Shown: positions 1-5,889 of the stretch, one piece after another | Numbering within the stretch: position 1 is the stretch's first letter | How the letters are laid out: each line of letters opens with the position of its first letter | DNA from: Chloroflexota bacterium | GTDB taxonomy: Bacteria; Chloroflexota; Limnocylindria; Limnocylindrales; CSP1-4 | Assembly (NCBI GenBank): GCA_021814735.1 | Contig: JAKAHX010000122.1 | Coordinates: 1 to 5,889 of the forward strand | DNA length: 5,889 bases | Direction of reading: 5' to 3' | Notes under the pieces: model-generated | Seen by the model: only the letters and a program-made list of their open reading frames with translations | What the model was told of the DNA's origin: nothing | Databases searched by the model: none | Program-made: the position numbers and the translations under genes

Positions 1-2
1 CC

Positions 3-251
3 TCCTCCAGGCTGGATTGCCCCGAGTGCCACCGCCCGCTGGTGAACACGCGGTTCGACGCCACGTTCCGCCTCCCTGACCGCAGCGAGCGCCTCTGCTT
101 CGGGATCCCGGCGGGTCTCTGCCGGGGGTGCCACCAGCTCTACATGGATCCCGAACTGATCGACCTGCTCGACCTCGACGCGGGGCGGTGCGTCTTCGCG
201 ATCGAGTCGGACACGGTTCTCCAGGCCGGCGCACGCTCCAGCGCGGAGTAA
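3..251 (+). CDS. MqsA/YgiT-like zinc-ribbon protein, 5' partial
   Basis: The frame is open from the left edge, so the start codon lies outside the window; 82 residues are visible. Two CxxC pairs are seen: CPEC at visible residues 6-9 and CRGC at 40-43, plus a lone Cys at 32. The stretch around the second pair (GIPAGLCRGCHQLYMDPEL) resembles the zinc-finger half of MqsA/YgiT-type proteins, in which a Pro-Ala-x-x-Cys segment leads into a second CxxC followed by an acidic Tyr-containing stretch. That suggests a structural zinc ribbon. The GTG at 42 is not a credible start because it would remove the first CxxC. No helix-turn-helix DNA-binding domain follows the zinc ribbon, unlike full MqsA. The gene converges on holA with 6 bases between stop codons, so no separate terminator fits. 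The zinc ribbon is fairly sure; an antitoxin role is not supported, and no toxin gene is visible. Confidence 0.6.
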   Translation, partial: SSRLDCPECHRPLVNTRFDATFRLPDRSERLCFGIPAGLCRGCHQLYMDPELIDLLDLDAGRCVFAIESDTVLQAGARSSAE

Positions 252-257
252 CCGCGG

Positions 258-1301
258 TCAGCGGGCCGCGACGCACTCCGCCAGCCAGAGGCCGAGGGCG
301 AGGGGGCCCGTCATCGCCCCGGCGCCGCGGCGGCCGTCCTCGGACAGCCCCTTCGAGGCGAGATCCACGGCGAGGAGGCCGCGCACCGCCGCCTCGAGGT
401 CGGTGGGTTCCCACGTCATGGCCTGCCGGGCCAGGATCTCCGCGCGGTACGGGTTGAGGTGCAGCGTCCGCACCAGGTCCGCTGGTGACGCTCCGTCCGC
501 GATCCGCTCGCGGATCTCGAGGAGCTGCCGCAGCCGCCGGTGCAGCTGGGTCACCAGCACGGGCAGCGGAGACCCGCTCGCCAGGAGGGCCTCGGCGAGC
601 GTGGTCGCCTGACGGACCTTCCGCCCGCCGACCGCATCCAGGAAGGCCCAGGTCGACGTCGGGACGCTGGGAGACACCAGGGCGTCGACGTCGGCGCGGC
701 GCACGGGACCTCCTGGCCGGTAGAGCGCCAGCAGGTGCAGGCTCGCCTCCGCCTGCTCCGTCTGACGGCTCCGGTCCACGTCCCCTTCCCGGACGCTGCC
801 GCCGATCCGTTCGGCGAGGAGGGCGACGGCCGCGGGCTCGATCCGCATGCCCAGCTCTGCCGCGCGCGCGGCGATCCAGGGACCCAGCTGCCCTGCCCGG
901 GGTGCCTCGAGCCGCTGAACCACGCCGCCGGCCTGCGTGACTGCCTCGCGCAGCCTGCCGGACGCGGCGGCCGGTTCCCGCGCCCCCCCGGCCACCTGCT
1001 CGGTGAAGACCAGCGCGTTGCCAGGGGCCACGCCGGCCACCAGCGCCAGCAGCCGATCCTGCTCCGCTTTCGTCCGAAGCACCGCCGCGGGGTCTGCGAC
1101 CACGGCGCAGACACCTCCCCCGAAGAGTGGCGCGGTGCCGAGCCGCATCGCCAGCTCGTCCAGGGCACCTGGGTCGGATGGATCCGGGCGCCACGTCTCG
1201 AGCGGCGCTCCCTCGGGCGCCAGGCCGCGCGCGAAACGCTCCACGGCCCGGCGCAACTCGAGGACGTCGTCGCCCCAGAAGAAGGCGAGGGGAGCGGTCA
1301 C
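258..1301 (-). CDS. holA: DNA polymerase III subunit delta
   Basis: A 347-residue protein of the size usual for the clamp-loader delta subunit, which opens the sliding clamp as part of the cytoplasmic clamp-loader complex. The N-terminus (FFWGDDVLELRRAVERF, residues 7-23) matches the family's opening strand and helix, with the usual YGxD-type motif appearing as WGDD. Residues 55-130 form the Rossmann-like core of a degenerate AAA+ fold, with no Walker A motif, as expected for delta. Residues 145-175 (AAELGMRIEPAAVALLAERIGG) match the helical middle segment. The C-terminal helical collar spans about 215-347, including LLAVDLASKG at 309-318. The start is GTG at 1301, the only start that keeps the N-terminal motif; the upstream purine tract is weak. 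It is the last gene of the block, 31 bases after the HD gene, and converges with the zinc-ribbon gene. Holding the position after comEC (here one gene removed) is typical of holA. Confidence 0.9.
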   Translation of the reverse strand: MTAPLAFFWGDDVLELRRAVERFARGLAPEGAPLETWRPDPSDPGALDELAMRLGTAPLFGGGVCAVVADPAAVLRTKAEQDRLLALVAGVAPGNALVFTEQVAGGAREPAAASGRLREAVTQAGGVVQRLEAPRAGQLGPWIAARAAELGMRIEPAAVALLAERIGGSVREGDVDRSRQTEQAEASLHLLALYRPGGPVRRADVDALVSPSVPTSTWAFLDAVGGRKVRQATTLAEALLASGSPLPVLVTQLHRRLRQLLEIRERIADGASPADLVRTLHLNPYRAEILARQAMTWEPTDLEAAVRGLLAVDLASKGLSEDGRRGAGAMTGPLALGLWLAECVAAR

Positions 1302-1332
1302 CGCGCGCCCCGGTCGGCGCTGCGAACGACGA

Positions 1333-1962
1333 TCAGCCCCCGGCCGCCGTGGCGGCCGGGCTGGAGGCCTCCCGGCGCCGTCGTGCGGCGTCGAGCGTGG
1401 GCCCCACCCAGCGCAGGCGTCGCACGGCCAGCGGGCTCACCCCCGCGGTCTCGCAAACCTCGCGCTCGAGGCGCTCCGCCCGGGCCCGCGCACGGGCGAG
1501 GCTCTCCCGGTGCTCCGGGTAGCGCGCGGCCCACCCCGCGAAGCGGGCGCTCATCGCCTCGAGCCGCTGCCCCGCGCGCTTGTCCGCGTACGCCACGATG
1601 CGCTCCTCGCGCGTCGCCACGCCGTTCCAGCGCCCGTAGCGGTCGGCGTCGAGGAGGCGCGTGATGGGATGAGCAGCCACGGCGCGCGCGAGCTCCGGGT
1701 AGCCGCGCTGGCTGAGCCAGCGCGCCCCGGCGGCACCATGCCCGAGTTCGTGCACCGGGTCGTCCGGCGGGAGCAGCTTGTCGATGTCATGGAGCAGGGC
1801 CGCCGCCTCGACGAGCTCGCGATCGACCGCCACGCCACGAGCGGCGGAGCGCTCCGCCAGGAACGCGGCGATCTCTGCGACGGCGGCGGAATGGGCGAGC
1901 AGCCAGTCGGGTGGATCGAGTTCGAGCAGGATGTCGGCGGCTTCTGCGCGCGAGGGCACCAC
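1333..1962 (-). CDS. HD-domain phosphohydrolase, YqeK-like ligand pattern
   Basis: A 209-residue predicted cytoplasmic metal-dependent phosphohydrolase. The HD signature is complete: H24 (in LLAHSAAVAEIA), H58-D59 (LLHDIDKLL), H75 (HELGHGAAGARWL), H98 (VAAHPI) and D127 (VAYADKRAG). The extra histidines between the HD pair and the last Asp suggest a two-metal site as in YqeK, which splits diadenosine tetraphosphate. The substrate here is inferred and could be another nucleotide. Residues 155-209 are an Arg/Ala-rich helix followed by a low-complexity Ala tail. The start is GTG at 1962, with a second GTG directly after it; an in-frame TAG at 1974-1972 rules out anything further upstream. A GAGG lies 4 bases before the second GTG. 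The first 176 bases are also read by the comEC frame, but third-position GC is high only in the HD frame there, so this gene's reading is the credible one. It sits between comEC and holA and is probably co-transcribed. Confidence 0.8.
   Translation of the reverse strand: MVPSRAEAADILLELDPPDWLLAHSAAVAEIAAFLAERSAARGVAVDRELVEAAALLHDIDKLLPPDDPVHELGHGAAGARWLSQRGYPELARAVAAHPITRLLDADRYGRWNGVATREERIVAYADKRAGQRLEAMSARFAGWAARYPEHRESLARARARAERLEREVCETAGVSPLAVRRLRWVGPTLDAARRRREASSPAATAAGG
1339..1360 (-). repeat. 22-bp GC palindrome at the HD gene 3' end
   Basis: CCCGGCCGCC at 1339-1348 and GGCGGCCGGG at 1351-1360 are perfect 10-bp arms around a 2-base centre. The palindrome encodes the last residues of the HD protein's Ala/Gly tail, just before its TGA at 1335-1333, and lies 38 bases before the holA GTG. 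On the minus strand no T-run follows, so it is not a standard intrinsic terminator. A stem in the transcript could tune holA expression. Repetitive GCC/GGC codons could also produce it without function. Confidence 0.45.
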
Positions 1963-4477
1963 GCCTCGATTCTATGCAACCGTACGCGTGGCCGTCGGGC
2001 GTTCCGGTGCGGTCGCCGGCCCACGTGCCGGACCGGGACTCCACGAGCAGGTCCGTCCCGTCGGTGCTGACCGTGACGGTGCCGTCCTGGTCGGTGCGCA
2101 GGATCCGCGCCCCGGCGGACCGGAGGCGCTGCAGGGTGGCGGGCGCAGGGTGCCCGTAGTCGTTGGGGGTGCCCACGCTCACCAGGGCGACGGCAGGGCG
2201 GATGGCCGCCAGGAGCGCGGCGGTGGTCGCCGTGCGGCTGCCGTGGTGCGCCACCTTCAGCACGTCCACCCGCGGCTGCCCGGCATCGAGGGTGCCGTTC
2301 GCCAGGAGCGCGGCGTCCACCGCTTCCTCGGCGTCGCCCATCAGCAGGAAGCGACGCGTGCCGTAACGGACGTCCAGCACAATCGACACGTCGTTGACGG
2401 CGCTGCCGGTCTCGCCCGGCGTCTCGGGAACGGCGCCCGCGCGGGGCCACAGGACCGTGATCGTCGCACCGTCGAGCTCGAGCCGGTCGCCGGCTGCCAG
2501 CCGCACGGTGGAGCGCCCTCCCGCCGCCAGCTCGTCGGTGAGGGCCGTCCAGCCGGGCCCAGTGCCGCGCATGCCGGGCTCGGCCACCGCCGCCACCCGG
2601 TACCGGCGCAGCAGGAGTGCCGCACCGCCGACGTGGTCCTCGTGGGGATGCGTCAGCACCAGCAGGTCGATGCGTCGATCCCAGGGCGGCGCGACCGCGT
2701 CCAGCCGTGGCAGCAGGCGCTCGGGGTCGGGCCCCGTGTCCACCAGGATCCGCCCGCCGGCGGGACCCCGCAGCAGGATCGCGTCACCTTGGCCCACGTC
2801 GAGCACCGTCATGCACAGGCGGCCGTCCGGGCGGGCCGCGCCCACGAGCACCAGCGCGACCAGTGCGCTCGCGGCGAGGAGTGAGAGCGGCCGCACGAAG
2901 CGTGCCCATGGGTCAGCCGTGCGTCGCGAGGCCGCGGCGGCGACGGGCGGAGGCTGCACCCGTCCCGGGCCGATCCGCCGCAGCATCATCTGCCGCGGGC
3001 CCGGCAGCGCGACCAGCGCCAGGACCCCGGCGGCGGTCGCGGCCGCGAGCTCCGCGACCGGGGGCTGCAGCGTGACGCTCGCCCCGGGGACTGCCGCGGC
3101 CAGGTTGCCGACGGCGATGAGCGCCCCCAGGACCACGGCCCCTGCCGACCCGGCCAGCGCGCCCGCGATGGCGGGCACGCCCAGCGAGACGAGCCATCCG
3201 GTGGCCAGCGCGGCCGCCGAGGCCGCCATCACGGGAACTACCAGCGGGGCCGCCACCAGGTTGGCGACCGGGGAGACCAGCGAGACACGGCCGAAATCGA
3301 GGAGCACCAGCGGGAGCGTGGCCGCCTGGGCAGCCAGCGAGACCCCGAGCGAGTCGAGCAGCCAGCCGGGTGCCGCCAGCCGCGACTGCGGCCGCGCAAG
3401 GTGCCGTCGCAGCCACTCGGTGAGCGGTGACGCCCAGGCGAGGAGTCCGGCCGTCGCGGCCGCGGAGAGCTGGAAGCCGGCGTCCCCGATGACCGACGGA
3501 TCGACCGCCAGCATGACCACCACGGCGATCCCGAGGGCGGCCGCCGCACCGCTGGGACGCCCGATTTCCCGGCTGCCGATGACGGCCCCGGCCATGGTCG
3601 CGGCGCGGATCACGCTGGCACCTGCCCCCGCCGCGAGCGCGTACGCGGCGACCGCCGCGAGCGTGGCCAGGGAGCGCCGCCGGCGCCCCACGCGCCGCAG
3701 GAACGCCGAGACGACGCCCGCCACCACCGCGATGTTCCAGCCGCTGATCGCCACGATGTGCGTCAGCCCCGCCGAGGTGAAGGCGTCGGCGACTTCGCGG
3801 TCCACCTGGTCGCGAAGGCCGACCAGGATCCCCGCCGCCAGCCCGGCCTGCGGCGCCGGCAGCGTCTGGGCCAGCAGCTCCCCGGCGTCTCGGCGGCGGC
3901 GCTCCAGCCACGCGGCCGGCCCACCCTGGGCCGGGACGCGCTCGAGGCCGCGGGCCGTCAGGGTCCCCGCGATCCCGGCCCTCCGCAGGTAGTCGCCGAA
4001 GCCCGGGCCGTCGGGCGGCGGCCGCACGCCGCCGTCGACACGCACGCGGTCGCCCGGTACGACCTCCGGGTACCGCGGCAGGCGGGCGTACAACCGACGG
4101 CCTTGCTCGGCGGGGTCCTCCAGGCGGACCACCGCGCGCTGCACGCCGTTCGACGGTGTCGAGACCGAGACGACCTCTGCCTCCGCGCCGTGGAGGGAGG
4201 AGGGCAGCGGCCCCGCGGGGAGCGCAGATGGTGCGGCCAGCCCCGCCGCGAGGCGGAGGGTGACGAGCCCGGCTCCGGCGGCTGCGGCGAGGGCCCCGCG
4301 CGAGCGCCGCCAGGCCCCGTACGTCGCCAGTGCCAGCGCGGCGGCCGCGGCCATGATCACGGGGAGGAGCCCGTGCGTCGGTGCGCCCGGCTCGCCGACC
4401 GCGAGCAGGTCGGTTCCCTGGCAGCCGACCGCTGCCGCCACGAGCGCGCCCGTGGCGACCCAGCCGGCCCGCGGCAT
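1787..4477 (-). CDS. comEC: ComEC/Rec2 DNA-uptake channel with nuclease-like domain
   Basis: An 896-residue membrane protein that carries single-stranded DNA across the cytoplasmic membrane in transformation. Residues 1-82 hold N-terminal membrane segments, about 97-180 an OB-like extracytoplasmic domain, and about 205-495 the multi-helix competence domain with the signature GLTHIVAISGWNIAVVAG at 237-254. Residues 531-547 are a further membrane segment. The metallo-beta-lactamase domain spans about 553-815, with DVGQGD at 560-565, THPHEDH at 609-615, MGDAE at 713-717 and AHHGS at 743-747, so all expected metal motifs are intact. The chosen ATG at 4477 shares its A with the comEA stop (TGATG), which indicates translational coupling; no Shine-Dalgarno precedes it. 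The open frame extends upstream to 4927, but only inside comEA. The family fold ends near residue 815. Residues 839-896 overlap the HD gene, contain about 23 Arg and look spurious, so the true protein probably ends near 1972-1985. Confidence 0.92.
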   Translation of the reverse strand: MPRAGWVATGALVAAAVGCQGTDLLAVGEPGAPTHGLLPVIMAAAAALALATYGAWRRSRGALAAAAGAGLVTLRLAAGLAAPSALPAGPLPSSLHGAEAEVVSVSTPSNGVQRAVVRLEDPAEQGRRLYARLPRYPEVVPGDRVRVDGGVRPPPDGPGFGDYLRRAGIAGTLTARGLERVPAQGGPAAWLERRRRDAGELLAQTLPAPQAGLAAGILVGLRDQVDREVADAFTSAGLTHIVAISGWNIAVVAGVVSAFLRRVGRRRRSLATLAAVAAYALAAGAGASVIRAATMAGAVIGSREIGRPSGAAAALGIAVVVMLAVDPSVIGDAGFQLSAAATAGLLAWASPLTEWLRRHLARPQSRLAAPGWLLDSLGVSLAAQAATLPLVLLDFGRVSLVSPVANLVAAPLVVPVMAASAAALATGWLVSLGVPAIAGALAGSAGAVVLGALIAVGNLAAAVPGASVTLQPPVAELAAATAAGVLALVALPGPRQMMLRRIGPGRVQPPPVAAAASRRTADPWARFVRPLSLLAASALVALVLVGAARPDGRLCMTVLDVGQGDAILLRGPAGGRILVDTGPDPERLLPRLDAVAPPWDRRIDLLVLTHPHEDHVGGAALLLRRYRVAAVAEPGMRGTGPGWTALTDELAAGGRSTVRLAAGDRLELDGATITVLWPRAGAVPETPGETGSAVNDVSIVLDVRYGTRRFLLMGDAEEAVDAALLANGTLDAGQPRVDVLKVAHHGSRTATTAALLAAIRPAVALVSVGTPNDYGHPAPATLQRLRSAGARILRTDQDGTVTVSTDGTDLLVESRSGTWAGDRTGTPDGHAYGCIESRRGALARRSRRHPARTRSTRLAARPFRRRRRDRRVPGGALRRSWRGGRSRARRGGGPAP

Positions 4478-4479
4478 CA
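4475..4479 (-). other. comEA/comEC TGATG stop-start overlap
   Basis: Read on the minus strand, the comEA stop TGA and the comEC start ATG share one A. No Shine-Dalgarno sequence is visible before the comEC start, so ribosomes finishing comEA probably re-initiate on comEC. This is direct sequence evidence that the two are co-transcribed. Confidence 0.85.
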
Positions 4480-5193
4480 CGGACCGACCGTCGCCAGGCC
4501 CCGGATCTTGGCGAGGACAGACGCCGAGATCACCTTGCGCGCGACGAGTTCGTCGAGGGTGCGGAAGGGGCGTTCCTCGCGTGCGGCGATGATCTTGCCC
4601 ACGGTGACCGGGCCCACGCCGGGCAACGCGTCGAGCTCCGTGGCCGACGCGTGATTGAGGTCGATCTGCGCACCGCCGCCGGCACGTCCCGCGGCATCTC
4701 CCGCGGTCCCCGGTGACGTCGTGCCGCCCGCCGCGCCACGCTCCGGGACGCGCACCTTCTGGCCGTCGTGCAGGACTTCGGCCAGGTTCAGGGTGGCCGA
4801 AGCGGCGGCCGCATCGACCTGCGCGCCATACCCGCCCGCGGCGCGGATCGCGTCCGCCACGCGGCTCCCTGGCGGCAGCACGTAGAGGCCGGGCCGCGCC
4901 ACGGCACCGCCGACGTCGATCATCCACGCCCCCGCCGTCGAGAGGCCGCTCACGGTAGACGGGACGCCCGAGGCGGGTGCCGCCGAGCCGACGACGACGG
5001 CGGTCACGCCCGAGGTGGCCACGCCGCTACCGGAAGGGGTCAGCAGGAGCAACCCGGCCGCGGCGACCGACAGCGTCGTCGCGGCCACGCCGAGCAGGAG
5101 CAACCGCCGGCGCAGCGCGGAATCGGGTGCCTCCTCGCCGAGCTCGTCCGGGGTAGCGTCCACGGACCGCCACGGCTCGGGGAGAGCGTCCAT
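4477..5193 (-). CDS. comEA: ComEA-type DNA-binding receptor
   Basis: A 238-residue membrane-anchored protein that binds double-stranded DNA outside the membrane for uptake. It has a short cytoplasmic N-terminus ending in RRR (28-30) and one membrane helix at about 31-52, which gives an N-in orientation. A Ser/Gly/Ala-rich stretch follows. An SLBB domain covers about 91-150 (IDVGGAVARPGLYVLPPGSR onward, ending DGQKVRVP). A Gly/Ala/Thr linker at 151-175 leads to a helix-hairpin-helix pair at 177-238 (IDLNHASATELDALPGVGPV, then KIIAARE and LAKIRG), the DNA-binding module. This is the standard domain order for the family, and the length is normal. The ATG at 5193 is supported by a perfect AGGAGG five bases upstream. 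The stop overlaps the comEC start by one base. It is the first gene of the competence block, behind a 143-bp leader with possible regulatory sites. Confidence 0.93.
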   Translation of the reverse strand: MDALPEPWRSVDATPDELGEEAPDSALRRRLLLLGVAATTLSVAAAGLLLLTPSGSGVATSGVTAVVVGSAAPASGVPSTVSGLSTAGAWMIDVGGAVARPGLYVLPPGSRVADAIRAAGGYGAQVDAAAASATLNLAEVLHDGQKVRVPERGAAGGTTSPGTAGDAAGRAGGGAQIDLNHASATELDALPGVGPVTVGKIIAAREERPFRTLDELVARKVISASVLAKIRGLATVGP

Positions 5194-5198
5194 CGCAG

Positions 5199-5204
5199 CC
5201 TCCT
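5199..5204 (-). promoter_or_regulatory. comEA ribosome binding site
   Basis: On the minus strand this reads AGGAGG, a full anti-16S match, with CTGCG between it and the ATG at 5193. It fixes the comEA start and is the only strong Shine-Dalgarno among the four genes of the block. This suggests that translation is loaded mainly at comEA, with comEC served by coupling. Confidence 0.85.
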
Positions 5205-5240
5205 GGTCAGGGCGGGCTGGCGGCGGGCGCAGCTACAGCG

Positions 5241-5280
5241 CGTCCGCCGAGGCCCGGGGCACTTCGGATCTCGGCGGACG
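5241..5280. repeat. Perfect 11-bp inverted repeat in comEA leader
   Basis: CGTCCGCCGAG at 5241-5251 and CTCGGCGGACG at 5270-5280 are exact reverse complements, separated by an 18-base spacer. As RNA this would make a very stable GC stem. There is no T-run on the minus strand after it, so a classical intrinsic terminator for the upstream oxidoreductase gene is not supported. It ends 36 bases before the comEA Shine-Dalgarno. It could be a 5' leader hairpin, an operator, or a T-less terminator. Confidence 0.6.
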
Positions 5281-5288
5281 TCGCGGAG

Positions 5289-5294
5289 ACTATA
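5289..5294 (-). promoter_or_regulatory. Possible -10 box for the comEA operon
   Basis: On the minus strand this reads TATAGT, one mismatch from TATAAT, in an otherwise GC-rich gap. No recognisable TTGACA-like -35 lies 16-19 bases upstream, where the sequence is occupied by the palindrome at 5299-5312 and a C-rich run. If it is used, transcription would begin near 5282 with a leader of roughly 90 bases. It may be activator-dependent, or not a promoter at all. Confidence 0.3.
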
Positions 5295-5298
5295 CCGT

Positions 5299-5312
5299 CG
5301 GGTACTTACCCG
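5299..5312. promoter_or_regulatory. 14-bp palindrome, possible operator
   Basis: The sequence CGGGTA-CT-TACCCG has perfect 6-bp arms around a 2-base centre. It lies 4 bases upstream of the possible TATAGT -10 box on the minus strand, within the spacer to any -35. A dimeric regulator bound here would block or bend the promoter. The regulator is unknown, and a palindrome of this size can arise by chance. Confidence 0.35.
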
Positions 5313-5336
5313 GGGCTTATCTCGTCCTCACCTGCG

Positions 5337-5889
5337 TCACACGCGTTCGAGAAGCGGCTTGACCTCCCGGACCAGGCGGGTCATGGACTCCTCGTCGTAG
5401 ACGGCGGGAAAGGCACCGATGAGATGGCGGTACCCGAGCTGCACGTATGGGGCCAGGTGTTCGGCGACGTCCTCGACCGTGCCCACCGGCTGATTGGTCC
5501 ACGCGCGCGCCACGCGGTTGCGCCCGAATGCCTCGCGGAAGAGTCGCTCTGCCTCGGCGCGGTCGTCCCGGATGATGACCGTGCCGATGCCCGTGCTGCG
5601 CTCGATCTCGGCCGGGTCGCGGCCAACCGCCTCGCAGTGCTGGAGCAGGATCTGTTCCTTGCGGCGGACGTCCTCGACGGTGCCGCCCACGTTGTTCATG
5701 TCGGCGTACCGGGCGACCAGCTTCAGGGTGACCTGCTCGCCGCCGCCCCCGATGCAGATCGGCAGGTGCGGCTGGATGGGCAACGGGTCGTTCCGCACGT
5801 GCGAGGCTCGGTACCGCGACCCCTCCGGTGCGGAGGGCTCGGTCCCGTCGAGCATGCCCCGCATGATCGGCAGCGCCTGGCGCAGCCAG
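5337..5889 (-). CDS. LLM-class flavin-dependent oxidoreductase, 5' partial
   Basis: The frame is open to the right edge, so the N-terminus is missing; 183 residues are visible. Luciferase-like monooxygenases are TIM-barrel enzymes using reduced FMN or F420. The visible part starts with WLRQALPIMRGMLDG, the helix that usually precedes the substrate loop. It then has LPICIGGGGEQVTLKLVARYAD (residues 43-63), with the glycine-rich phosphate-binding turn and the ArYAD motif. HCEAVGRDPAEIERS (84-98) and a terminal segment with GTVEDVAEHLAPYVQLGYRHLI (136-157) complete the family pattern. The IGGGGE-type turn resembles the probable F420-dependent Rv1855c-like group, but cofactor and substrate cannot be set from this part. 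An internal ATG at 5864 is not the start, because homology continues upstream of it. It lies upstream of comEA on the same strand with a 143-base gap. A shared operon is possible but no functional link is evident. Confidence 0.82.
   Translation of the reverse strand, partial: WLRQALPIMRGMLDGTEPSAPEGSRYRASHVRNDPLPIQPHLPICIGGGGEQVTLKLVARYADMNNVGGTVEDVRRKEQILLQHCEAVGRDPAEIERSTGIGTVIIRDDRAEAERLFREAFGRNRVARAWTNQPVGTVEDVAEHLAPYVQLGYRHLIGAFPAVYDEESMTRLVREVKPLLERV

Noticed and set aside
253..270. Small hairpin CGCGG...CCGCG at the convergent stop codons as a shared terminator
   Set aside because: The stem is only 5 bp with an 8-base loop, and there is no T-run on either strand.
540..1664. Long plus-strand open frame (374 codons) opposite holA and the HD gene
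   Set aside because: The translation is Arg/Pro/Gly-rich with no recognisable domain. It is antisense to two well-supported genes, as expected in high-GC DNA.
2596..2605. CCGGTACCGG-type palindrome inside comEC
   Set aside because: It is a 10-bp palindrome in coding GC-rich DNA with no spacing or context to suggest function, so chance is the best explanation.
2394..3992. Plus-strand open frame of 532 codons opposite comEC
   Set aside because: Its product is Ala/Ser/Arg low complexity without domains, and the comEC motifs on the other strand fully account for the region.
4478..4927. In-frame 150-residue N-terminal extension of ComEC
   Set aside because: It lies wholly inside comEA in another frame, is Arg-rich, and the ATG at 4477 has the TGATG coupling and starts the expected membrane segment.
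1..5889. CRISPR array, tRNA or rRNA genes, insertion sequences
   Set aside because: No spaced direct repeats, no tRNA-like cloverleaf, no transposase motifs and no terminal inverted repeats were seen. Coding genes fill nearly all of the window.

Overview
The window is very GC-rich, with strong G/C preference at third codon positions. It reads as ordinary chromosomal housekeeping DNA from a bacterium with a natural-competence gene cluster. The comEA-comEC-(HD)-holA order, the frequent GTG starts and an F420-type luciferase-like oxidoreductase would fit a high-GC Chloroflexota or Actinomycetota-like lineage. That placement is inference; no rRNA or other marker is present.

Layout from left to right. 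Positions 3-251 (+) hold the 3' part of a small zinc-ribbon gene resembling the MqsA/YgiT zinc-finger domain; its start lies outside the window. It converges on a minus-strand gene block with only 6 bases between the stop codons. Read in the direction of transcription, that block is comEA (5193-4477), comEC (4477-1787 as the frame reads), an HD-domain phosphohydrolase gene (1962-1333) and holA (1301-258). Further upstream on the same strand, 5889-5337 is the C-terminal part of an LLM-class flavin-dependent oxidoreductase that runs off the right edge. Gene coverage is almost complete. The only sizeable gap is 5194-5336.

How the genes fit together: ComEA binds incoming double-stranded DNA at the membrane. 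ComEC is the channel, with a metallo-beta-lactamase domain that probably degrades one strand. HolA is the delta subunit of the DNA polymerase III clamp loader. The HD protein has a ligand pattern like that of YqeK, a gene found near comEA/comEC/holA in Bacillus, so this looks like a rearranged version of a known neighbourhood. ComEA and comEC are coupled through a TGATG stop/start overlap.

The points most worth a second look are at gene boundaries. The comEC frame runs 176 bases into the HD gene and encodes an arginine-rich tail whose codon composition looks non-coding. The 143-bp leader of comEA carries a 14-bp palindrome next to a possible -10 box and a perfect 11-bp inverted repeat. A 22-bp near-palindrome lies at the end of the HD gene just before holA. 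I found no mobile element, CRISPR array, RNA gene or clearly novel system.
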